Assembly: GCA_023488835.1 (NCBI GenBank)
Contig: JAMDCS010000090.1
Location: forward strand, 1 to 5,723
Reading direction: 5' to 3'
From: Candidatus Bathyarchaeota archaeon
Lineage (GTDB): Archaea; Thermoproteota; Bathyarchaeia; Bathyarchaeales; UBA233
Length of the DNA: 5,723 nucleotides
Of this stretch, positions 1-4,464 are shown in pieces. The translations under genes and the position numbers were made by a program. The notes below the pieces were generated by a model that worked only from the letters and a program-made list of their open reading frames with translations, searched no databases and was not told the origin of the DNA. The stretch's first letter is position 1. The number at the start of each line of letters is the position of its first letter.

Positions 1-528
1 GAACTGCTGGGGGATTGTTCCACCGCCGATTTGGATTTCGCAAGCTTCAGGCTTCTTTTTGGAGAGACTTGTTTGTGTGGGTTGTGTTGCGGTGATAACT
101 CGAACTATGTTTGTTTGGTCGAGGTTTTGCTGAATTTTCTCCAGCATCGCTTCGGTGTTAAAGTTTTCCGGCAAAACTAGCAAACGGTCTAGTGTTGCTG
201 GTGGATCCTTCATCCAGGCTTCGGTTATGTTTTTGAGCCCGTATGGAGTTTTAGTGTAAGTTCTTATGCCACAGATAATTATAGGTGGCGTTTCTAGAAT
301 GGTTGCTGCTCGCACGACTTCTTTTCCAAAGTGTGGAGAACGTTTACGGTCTTCGATGGTGAAGACATAAGTCATGCCTGCTTTGTAGGATGTGAAACCT
401 AAAAGCTTTGGTGAATCTGACTTTGTTTCTGGCCAGTATCGGATTCGCGCTGTTGGTTTTTTAGCGCGGTGCCTAGGTAAATAGGCTAATGAACCGTGTT
501 TTGGAGCATGAGTTTTACGATGTCCCAT
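1..528 (-). CDS. rpl3: 50S ribosomal protein L3 (uL3), archaeal type, 3' end outside window
   Basis: Ribosomal protein L3 is a primary 23S rRNA-binding protein of the large subunit, with an extension reaching toward the peptidyl transferase centre. The minus-strand frame is open from ATG (528-526) to the window edge and gives 176 residues, about half of the usual archaeal length of roughly 340. It begins MGHRKTHAPKHGSLAYLPRH, the basic N-terminus typical of archaeal/eukaryotic uL3, followed by RIRYWPE near residue 29, LLGFTSYKAGMTYV near 42-55 and a GGGT stretch near 169-172. No gene lies immediately upstream on this strand, so L3 appears to be the first gene of its transcript. A TATA-like box at 569-575 would give a leader of about 18 nt. 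The sequence before the ATG (GCGGAAGTACT) has only a weak Shine-Dalgarno match. The frame shows no defect. Identity is secure. Confidence 0.96.
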   Translation of the reverse strand, partial: MGHRKTHAPKHGSLAYLPRHRAKKPTARIRYWPETKSDSPKLLGFTSYKAGMTYVFTIEDRKRSPHFGKEVVRAATILETPPIIICGIRTYTKTPYGLKNITEAWMKDPPATLDRLLVLPENFNTEAMLEKIQQNLDQTNIVRVITATQPTQTSLSKKKPEACEIQIGGGTIPQQF

Positions 529-568
529 AGTACTTCCGCTTCGCGCCTTTAGCAAATAGTAAAAGGGG

Positions 569-575
569 TTATAAA
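569..575 (-). promoter_or_regulatory. TATA-like box of the L3 promoter
   Basis: On the minus strand the sequence reads AACGTTTATAACCCC, containing TTTATAA, a good archaeal TATA box. Its centre is about 44 nt before the L3 ATG. Transcription would begin near 546-548, about 25 nt downstream, leaving a short leader. Inferred from sequence and spacing only. Confidence 0.55.
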
Positions 576-730
576 CGTTGCCATCAAAAACGCAAAAGCA
601 TGGTTCACTTTTTGAATAAACAAATTAACGATTCCCAGTTGCTCGCAGCTGCTAACGGTGCTTTTGGTTACCTATCGTTTGCAAAAATTAGACGTGGTGG
701 CGTAACTTTAGTTTTTTCTTTAGTAGTTGT

Positions 731-766
731 TGCTGGGAAGGTTGCTAAGCACAACAACTTCCAGCA
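731..766. repeat. Imperfect hairpin
   Basis: TGCTGG (731-736) pairs with CCAGCA (761-766). The stem continues, after a one-base bulge, with AAG (738-740) against CTT (758-760) and, after a second bulge, TTG (742-744) against CAA (755-757). The loop is about 10 nt. It is 12 bp in total with two bulges and could fold as RNA on either strand. Function unknown. Confidence 0.4.
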
Positions 767-798
767 GGTTGCCTTGCTTGTTGCTTTTTGCCGTCTGG

Positions 799-878
799 GT
801 TGGGTTTGGGTTGCAGGCTGGTTGTGCAGGCAGCCACAAGCAGAACAGAAACGCCTAGGCAACCAACAGAAACCCAAC
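799..878. repeat. Long imperfect inverted repeat (possible structured RNA or cruciform)
   Basis: GTTGGGTTT (799-807) is the exact complement of AAACCCAAC (870-878). Inside it, after an asymmetric internal loop, GGTTGC (809-814) pairs with GCAACC (859-864), then AGGC (815-818) with GCCT (853-856) across a 2-nt bulge. A small inner stem TTGTG (822-826)/CACAA (835-839) closes an 8-nt loop. That makes about 19 bp in the main stem. Genes on both sides point leftward, so an RNA read on the minus strand is the simplest assumption, but no promoter for a separate RNA was recognised. Confidence 0.45.
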
Positions 879-885
879 TTACACA

Positions 886-931
886 TAAAAAACAACCAAT
901 AAAAGCCCAAACCCAGAAGCCCTCACCAGGG
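886..931 (-). terminator. Possible terminator of the cbi operon
   Basis: Read on the minus strand, just after the stop codon at 962-960, there is a small hairpin CCCTGGTGAGGG (931-920) followed by T-runs at 904-901 and 892-887. Archaeal termination depends mainly on T-rich tracts, so these runs are plausible release sites. The hairpin stem is only 4 bp. Position after the last reading frame of the operon is the main support. Confidence 0.35.
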
Positions 932-959
932 TATCCGCACACACTAAGGCTAAGCGAGA

Positions 960-1352
960 TCATTTTCTATATAGGACATAAACCCCAAAAACCATGACTA
1001 CCCCAGCAAAGAACTGCACGAAAGTAAACTCTTCATTGAGAATAATAAAAGCGAAAACAGCCCCGAAAAGCGAAGACGTTGAAAAAATCATTCCAGTTCT
1101 CATTGAACCGATTTCTTTGAGACCCACCATAAAAAACAGAATTGAGAACCCAATGCTAAATGCCCCAACAGTGATTAGGTATGGGAAAGCTGAAAGCGGA
1201 ACGTAGAAGCTCAATTTCAATGCATACGCAACAAGCAGAAGGCTTATCCCACCTAATAGACATTTTAGGGCAGTCACAAGAATTAGATCTTCCTTGACAC
1301 ATAGAAACCTGCTTAGGTTGTTGTCTATGCCCCAAAACAAGCAGGCGGTCAC
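960..1352 (-). pseudogene. Second half of an EamA/DMT-family permease, fused to the cbiO remnant
   Basis: This segment codes for about 130 residues that match the second repeat of EamA-type drug/metabolite transporters. It starts ACLFWGIDNNLSR, continues through LLGGISLLLVAYAL and LKEIGSMRTGMIFSTSSLFG, has an LNEEFT loop, and ends FGVYVLYRK then TGA (962-960). Five hydrophobic segments can be seen, as expected for one EamA repeat. Family members usually have about 290 residues and two repeats, so the whole first repeat and its start codon are missing. The frame is continuous with the Walker B end of cbiO: an ATG at 1460 opens 166 codons beginning MDEPTSNLDP and running into the permease part. 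The joint falls around 1345-1352, after the H-loop ATH. I infer a deletion that removed the end of cbiO and the start of a downstream permease gene. Substrate unknown; activity unlikely because EamA transporters need both repeats or a dimer of complete single-repeat proteins. Confidence 0.75.
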
Positions 1353-1941
1353 ATGTGTGGCTAACAATAAAGTGATTCCTGACGATTTGTTGAGTTGCAG
1401 AAGTAAGTGGAGTATTTCACTTGTGGCTCTTGGGTCAAGATTAGACGTTGGCTCATCCATAATTATAACCTCGAGCTACATAGCAAGCACTCTAGCTAGG
1501 GCGACCCGCTTTTTTTGTCCAAAACTTAGGAAGTGCTGGGGTTTCTCGGCGAATTCAGACATACCCACAATTTTTAAGGCATCATCAACCACTTTTTTGA
1601 CTTGTTCAGGAGATTGACCAAGGTTTAGTGGTCCAAAGCAACATCCTGCTTTACAGGGGCGCGAAGAGTTGGTCGTTTGGGTCTTGAAAAACAAAACCCA
1701 CGCGTCTTCGTAGTTCAAGAAGTGATTTTGAACCGTACTCTAAGGGTTTATCCTCAAAGTAAATTTTGCCAGAACTGGGTTTTAATATACCGTTTAGGTG
1801 ATTCAGCAGGGTTGTTTTTCCAGAGCCGTTAGTACCTAAAAGGGCAATTCCGTCGCCTCGCTCGAAGCTAAGTGAGATATCGTTTAAAGCGAGAGTTCCG
1901 TCCGAGTATTGATGTGAGAGGTTTTCTAGTCGAAACAGCAT
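1353..1941 (-). pseudogene. cbiO: Broken ATPase gene of the cobalt/nickel ECF transporter (CbiO)
   Basis: CbiO is the ATP-hydrolysing subunit of the CbiMNQO metal importer. From ATG (1941-1939), 5 nt after the cbiQ stop, the frame encodes 96 residues with Walker A GTNGSGKTT (36-44) and a Q-loop VFQDPNDQLFAP (84-95), then hits TAA (1653-1651). Restoring one base near 1655 yields T/S-VKQDVA, and restoring one T near 1635 yields FGPLNLG, as expected for the family; the frame then continues through signature LSFGQKKR (about 1529-1506). An in-frame TAG (1478-1476) follows LARVLAM, where family members commonly have a lysine or another residue before PEV. Walker B and D-loop (VIIMDEPTSNLDP) and the H-loop histidine (1355-1353) are present, after which the gene is replaced by permease sequence. 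About 60-80 C-terminal residues are missing relative to the usual length near 275. Four separate lesions make a pseudogene the best reading. The LSFGQ form of the signature is, from memory, a normal variant in this family. Confidence 0.88.
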
Positions 1942-1946
1942 TTTAT

Positions 1947-2744
1947 CTACACAACCCCAAAGTAAATCAATAAAAAGATTGCAATAACGAATACTGCATC
2001 AAAGAGGATTATGGCTGCGATTGCAGATTTTCTTGGTCGAGGGAGGTCTTCGAGTAATCTGATGTTGCCGTCGTACCCTCGTGCACTCATTGCTGTGAAC
2101 GTTCTTTCCCCTTGTTCTAGAGTTCGAATAAAGAGGTTTCCAGCAAGCAAAGCTGCTGAGCGGATTCGCCTGATCATACTTGAGTATCCGAGTCTTAAGT
2201 TTTGTGCCGTGTTCATTGTTGCTGAAACTTCCATAAACACAAATATGTATCGGTAGATTAGCAGAGACATTTCTATCAGGACTTTAGGCGTTTTTATTCT
2301 TCTCAGTGTAACAAAGATGCCAGTCATCGGAGTTGTTAACACAAGAAAGAAAGTCGAGGAGATTGCTCCTTCCACTCTGAAGAAGGTTGCAACTGCCATT
2401 GTGATGCCATTTTGGTAAATGCTCCATGTGAACCAAGGCAGGGTTATCTGAGTGATTGTTTGTCCAAAACCGAAGAATAGGGCAATAATTAGAACACTTA
2501 AAGTTACAGCTAATGTGGGGTATTCAAGTAAGTGAAGATAAAACTTTGCTGGAACCTTAGCCACAGACAGCAGCAAGATGGCGTTTATTATGAATATGAC
2601 TATTGGGACTATAGGCGTTGGGGCTGAAACGCTTATTACCAGTGAGGATAAAGCAAAGAAAATTTTTGTTATGGGGCTGTTTTTCGCTATGGCGTTTATG
2701 TAGGCTTGGTGGTCGATTTCCGCGGATATGTCATGATGGCTCAA
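1947..2744 (-). CDS. cbiQ: CbiQ, transmembrane coupling subunit of cobalt/nickel ECF transporter
   Basis: CbiQ is the T-component that connects the ATPase to the metal-binding CbiM/CbiN in the cytoplasmic membrane. The 265-residue protein has the normal family length. Hydrophobic segments lie near residues 27-60, 75-95, 112-146 and 243-262. The conserved region LIEMSLLIYRYIFVFME (156-172) is followed by the two cytoplasmic coupling motifs: AQNLRLGY (180-187) and AMSARGYDG (218-226), which contains the Ala-Arg-Gly core that normally contacts the ATPase. The start is TTG at 2744-2742: no ATG is in frame nearby, the ATG at 2734 is in another frame, and a TGA lies upstream in frame at 2756-2754. 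The start comes 4 nt after the cbiN stop, which suggests translational coupling. The gene ends with TAG at 1949-1947. It is intact although its partner cbiO next door is broken. Confidence 0.93.
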   Translation of the reverse strand: MSHHDISAEIDHQAYINAIAKNSPITKIFFALSSLVISVSAPTPIVPIVIFIINAILLLSVAKVPAKFYLHLLEYPTLAVTLSVLIIALFFGFGQTITQITLPWFTWSIYQNGITMAVATFFRVEGAISSTFFLVLTTPMTGIFVTLRRIKTPKVLIEMSLLIYRYIFVFMEVSATMNTAQNLRLGYSSMIRRIRSAALLAGNLFIRTLEQGERTFTAMSARGYDGNIRLLEDLPRPRKSAIAAIILFDAVFVIAIFLLIYFGVV

Positions 2745-2748
2745 CTTT

Positions 2749-3051
2749 TCAATTCACTATTCCTGATGATGGCGTTTGTTTGTTCTTTGCTCTTTTTCCT
2801 CGTTCATATCCAACAAAGTATCCTATGATTAATGCGCCAATGGCTGCTTGAAGCGAGAATAGCAGAGTTTCTATTTCACTGCTAGGGGGCGTCCAAATTG
2901 AGGTAAACCATGGAATGTAGCCTTGATCGGAGATTGCTTGTTCGGCAGCCCCGTCCGCGCCTCCAAATTCTGCTGTGGGAAACAGTATTAAGGGCGCCGC
3001 GAAGAGAACAACGACGGCTACGATTAAAACTATGTAGTAACGTGATTTCAT
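2749..3051 (-). CDS. cbiN: CbiN, small membrane subunit of cobalt ECF transporter
   Basis: CbiN works with CbiM in metal capture and loading and, in studied systems, is essential for cobalt transport. The 100-residue protein has the family's usual length and two membrane segments (about 5-23 and 62-82). The extracytoplasmic loop contains the hallmark FGGADGAAEQAI (29-40), then YIPWFTSIWTPPSSEIETL (45-63), and a basic cytoplasmic tail follows (YERGKRAKNK, 82-91). Its ATG overlaps the cbiM stop codon as ATGA (3051-3048), and a Shine-Dalgarno-like GGAGG sits about 10 nt upstream inside the end of cbiM. Presence of a separate CbiN favours cobalt over nickel as substrate, since nickel systems usually carry NikN or NikL instead; this is inference. 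Confidence 0.94.
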   Translation of the reverse strand: MKSRYYIVLIVAVVVLFAAPLILFPTAEFGGADGAAEQAISDQGYIPWFTSIWTPPSSEIETLLFSLQAAIGALIIGYFVGYERGKRAKNKQTPSSGIVN

Positions 3052-3743
3052 TGCTGTTTCGCCTCCTGCTTGCTCATAACTTTTGGCAACTTGATTACTT
3101 TCATTGCTGCCAAAAGTTGCCCTTTATACTTGGCTAAGAAGTCAAAGAGGATGACTGCCAATATTCCTTCACCGATAGCTAGAGGAACTTGTGTTATTGC
3201 AAAGATACCTGCAAATCTCAGAAACGCATCAAAGAAGCCTGCCGATGTTGGAAAAACGAGAGCAAGTTGTACGGATGTAACGATGTATGTTACCAAGTCT
3301 CCTAACATAGCGGCAAGAAATATTCCTACAGAATTTGGAAGTTTCACCTTTTTAGCTGTAATCCATATGGCATAAGCCGCAAGCGGTCCTGCAATTCCCA
3401 TCGAAAATACGTTAGCGCCAAGAGTAGTCAATCCTCCGTGTGCCAGCAGCAAAGCTTGAAAGACTAAAACGATAATGGACAGGACAGAGGTTATTCCTGG
3501 ACCAACTATTACAGCAGATAAACCTGCACCTGTTGGATGTGATGTGCTGCCCGTTACTGAAGGCAACTTCAGGGATGAGAGCACAAAGATGAAGGCGCCC
3601 ATTAAAGCGAGAAGCGGTTTAGCTTCAGGAAATTTCTTTGTCACTTTTGTAAGTTGATAGATACCATAAATTACGAACGGAATTGCGATGATAAACCATA
3701 ACTCCCACCATGGATGGGGGAGGAAACCTTCCATTATATGCAT
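3048..3743 (-). CDS. cbiM: CbiM, substrate-specific membrane subunit of cobalt/nickel ECF transporter
   Basis: CbiM is the S-component that binds the divalent metal ion. The 231-residue protein begins MHIMEGFLP, the invariant N-terminus of the family. In the known NikM structure the metal is held by the amino group of Met1, by His2 and by a histidine near residue 67; here His2 and His69 within GSTSHPTGAG (65-74) fill those places. A second hallmark, AHGGLTTLGANVFSMGIAGP, spans 101-120. Hydrophobic segments fit six or seven helices, and the tail KVMSKQEAKQQ is polar. The start at ATG 3743-3741 is fixed by the MH N-terminus and by a good Shine-Dalgarno sequence GAGAGGT at 3758-3752. It is the first gene of the operon and follows a palindrome-rich promoter. 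It appears intact. Uptake of cobalt would serve cobamide synthesis; nickel would serve hydrogenases or F430. Confidence 0.95.
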   Translation of the reverse strand: MHIMEGFLPHPWWELWFIIAIPFVIYGIYQLTKVTKKFPEAKPLLALMGAFIFVLSSLKLPSVTGSTSHPTGAGLSAVIVGPGITSVLSIIVLVFQALLLAHGGLTTLGANVFSMGIAGPLAAYAIWITAKKVKLPNSVGIFLAAMLGDLVTYIVTSVQLALVFPTSAGFFDAFLRFAGIFAITQVPLAIGEGILAVILFDFLAKYKGQLLAAMKVIKLPKVMSKQEAKQQ

Positions 3744-3751
3744 TTTTTGTT

Positions 3752-3758
3752 ACCTCTC
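3752..3758 (-). promoter_or_regulatory. Ribosome-binding site of cbiM
   Basis: GAGAGGT on the minus strand, 8 nt before the cbiM ATG, is complementary to the archaeal 16S rRNA tail. It supports the chosen start. Confidence 0.6.
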
Positions 3759-3761
3759 TCG

Positions 3762-3776
3762 GTTGGATAATCCAAC
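3762..3776. promoter_or_regulatory. Perfect 15-bp palindrome, candidate operator of the cbi operon
   Basis: GTTGGAT-A-ATCCAAC is an exact inverted repeat with 7-bp arms and a single central base. It lies between the TATA box (3784-3790) and the cbiM start, overlapping the inferred transcription start, the classical place for an archaeal repressor site. It does not match the known NikR operator (GTATGA-N16-TCATAC). A metal-responsive repressor is plausible but unproven. Confidence 0.5.
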
Positions 3777-3783
3777 ATAGAAC

Positions 3784-3790
3784 TTATAAA
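3784..3790 (-). promoter_or_regulatory. TATA-like box of the cbi operon
   Basis: The minus strand reads AAAGTTTATAAGTTC, with TTTATAA at 3790-3784. Transcription would start near 3762, giving a leader of about 20 nt that contains the Shine-Dalgarno sequence. Spacing fits archaeal promoters well. Confidence 0.6.
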
Positions 3791-3857
3791 CTTTGGTTTA
3801 ACTAAAGTTAACTTCAGGTTGATTAACTTAAGTTGAATTTCAACATTGGAATATTCC
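3791..3857. repeat. Cluster of short palindromes upstream of the cbi TATA box
   Basis: Within 67 bp there are CTTTgGTTtAACtAAAG (3791-3807, one mismatched pair), AAGTTAACTT (3805-3814, perfect), AACTTAAGTT (3825-3834, perfect), GTTGAA-T-TTCAAC (3832-3844, perfect) and GGAATATTCC (3848-3857, perfect). Several share GTT...AAC ends with the 15-bp palindrome downstream of the TATA box. The upstream position suggests binding sites for an activator or for cooperative repressor binding. The region is A/T-rich, so some short palindromes are expected by chance. Confidence 0.4.
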
Positions 3858-4002
3858 GTTTTTCCATATCCGCCTCTAAGGGGGCGTCTGTTAAAGCGTT
3901 AAGATGATTCTCACTGACAAGGTCTCTTAGCGCTGTATTACTGTCAGGGTTGGTTCTGGTTCCATGTTTGCCTTGGCGTATACGTCCGTATGCCTGATCC
4001 AC
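3823..4002 (-). CDS. Small unrecognised reading frame (59 residues), possible partner of the upstream antitoxin-like gene
   Basis: I do not recognise this protein. The frame runs from GTG (4002-4000) to TAA (3825-3823) and is open for 59 codons; an in-frame TGA lies 9 nt before the GTG. It starts 5 nt after the stop of the 51-codon frame upstream, which is spacing typical of an operon. The product is polar and soluble in composition, with GRIRQGKHGTRTNPDSN near residues 6-22 and ALRDLVSENHLNALTDAPLE near 24-43, and no membrane segment or cysteine. It lacks the PIN-domain acidic pattern expected of VapC. No Shine-Dalgarno sequence is visible. Its last 35 bases overlap the palindrome cluster before cbiM. 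It could be a small toxin, the decayed remainder of a larger gene, or a chance open frame. Confidence 0.3.
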   Translation of the reverse strand: MDQAYGRIRQGKHGTRTNPDSNTALRDLVSENHLNALTDAPLEADMEKRNIPMLKFNLS

Positions 4003-4007
4003 AGGGC

Positions 4008-4163
4008 TTAATCAAGCGTTTTAAGCGCATCTTCAGCGTTAAATGGACCCACACCTTTTAGGATCCCAAAACCTTCCTTATGCTTCTTGACCCTATTTTC
4101 GATGATTTCGCCCTCTTCTTTCTTCTTGCATTCAACTATCTTTTTGGGCAAAGTGACCACCAT
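4008..4163 (-). CDS. Small antitoxin-like protein (51 residues)
   Basis: The frame from ATG (4163-4161) to TAA (4010-4008) encodes a highly charged 51-residue protein. It begins MVVTLPKKIVECKKKEEGEI, similar in style to the short beta-strand start of VapB-type antitoxins. It ends FGILKGVGPFNAEDALKTLD, which resembles the toxin-binding C-terminal tail of several archaeal VapB families (FG-x-KG-x-G-x-F followed by an acidic stretch). Resemblance is judged by eye. It diverges from vapB with 70 nt between the two ATGs. An A/T-rich element at 4186-4195 lies about 27 nt before the ATG, which would give a nearly leaderless transcript. The next frame (59 codons) begins 5 nt after its stop and might be its partner, although it does not look like VapC. 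Coding nature is supported by the coherent charged product and normal codons; function is inference. Confidence 0.5.
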   Translation of the reverse strand: MVVTLPKKIVECKKKEEGEIIENRVKKHKEGFGILKGVGPFNAEDALKTLD

Positions 4164-4183
4164 ATCTAACCCTAGGCGTTAAA

Positions 4184-4196
4184 GTAATATTTAAGA
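4184..4196. promoter_or_regulatory. A/T-rich element, candidate shared TATA box of two divergent promoters
   Basis: The plus strand reads GTAATATTTAAGA and the minus strand TCTTAAATATTAC. The centre, about 4190, is 44 nt before the vapB ATG on the plus strand and 27 nt before the 51-codon frame on the minus strand. Both distances suit an archaeal TATA box, with a leader of roughly 18 nt for vapB and almost none in the other direction. Confidence 0.4.
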
Positions 4197-4205
4197 GCGT
4201 AAGAA

Positions 4206-4217
4206 TACCTTAAGGTA
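4206..4217. promoter_or_regulatory. Perfect 12-bp palindrome, candidate VapB operator
   Basis: TACCTTAAGGTA is an exact inverted repeat placed between the TATA-like element and the vapB start, covering the inferred transcription start. AbrB-fold VapB proteins bind palindromes in their own promoters as dimers, alone or with VapC, so this is the natural candidate for autoregulation. Confidence 0.5.
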
Positions 4218-4233
4218 AGACGTGGTTTAATGT

Positions 4234-4464
4234 ATGGAGTTAGAAGTAGTAGTAACAAAAAAAGGTCAGACAACTATTCCCGCACGACTACGTAAAAAGT
4301 TCAGGATAGAGGAAGGAACAAGGTTAGAAGTGGTAGAAACACAAGAAGGAATCCTCTTTAAACCTAAAAAATCCGTCTGGGACCTTATTGGGTCAGGAGC
4401 ACAATTCGCTTCTGTAGAAGAAATGAAAAAGCAACTGGACAAACTCAGGGAAGAAGATGAATAA
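4234..4464 (+). CDS. vapB: VapB-type antitoxin, AbrB/SpoVT (swapped-hairpin) DNA-binding family
   Basis: This 76-residue protein would neutralise the VapC RNase encoded just downstream and repress its own promoter. Residues 1-45 form an AbrB-type domain: VVVTKKGQTTIPARLRKKF (5-23), then EEGTRLEVVETQEGILFKPK, the standard swapped-hairpin pattern. Residues 46-76 (SVWDLIGSGAQFASVEEMKK and an acidic/basic end KLREEDE) are the usual toxin-wrapping tail. The ATG is 17 nt after a 12-bp palindrome. No strong Shine-Dalgarno sequence is visible. The last 8 nt overlap vapC (ATGAATAA), so the two are translationally coupled. Intact and of normal length. Confidence 0.92.
   Translation: MELEVVVTKKGQTTIPARLRKKFRIEEGTRLEVVETQEGILFKPKKSVWDLIGSGAQFASVEEMKKQLDKLREEDE

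Larger units (their letters stand above)
576..959. other. Gene-free stretch with inverted repeats and a composition switch
   Basis: No convincing protein gene is present. The longest open frames on both strands (600-902 plus, 668-910 minus) lack a ribosome-binding site, contain low-complexity residues and show no family motif. The plus strand is G/T-rich from about 690 to 832 and A/C-rich from about 833 to 925, a switch that accompanies imperfect inverted repeats (listed separately). Toward the right end, T-runs on the minus strand could terminate the operon arriving from 960. I found no tRNA, SRP RNA or RNase P RNA hallmark on either strand. A structured RNA remains possible. Confidence 0.5.

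Noticed and set aside
600..902. 100-codon open frame on the plus strand before the cbi operon
   Set aside because: No Shine-Dalgarno sequence, no family motif, biased composition that follows the G/T-to-A/C switch, and overlap with inverted repeats. Probably a chance frame.
1515..1529. LSFGQ instead of LSGGQ in the CbiO signature as a further defect
   Set aside because: From memory, LSFGQ and LSYGQ forms occur in functional cobalt-type ECF ATPases, so it is not evidence of damage by itself.
1294..1617. 107-codon plus-strand open frame across the cbiO remnant
   Set aside because: It is the complement of recognisable CbiO signature and Walker B sequence and has no motif of its own.
1634..1656. 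Programmed frameshifting to make a full CbiO
   Set aside because: Two separate shifts about 20 nt apart plus a later TAG and a lost C-terminus would all need to be bypassed; no slippery heptamer is apparent. Decay is simpler.
3914..3947. CTGACA/TGTCAG inverted repeat (arms 3914-3919 and 3942-3947)
   Set aside because: Arms of only 6 bp with a 22-nt spacer inside a possible small reading frame; too weak to call a regulatory site or mobile-element end.
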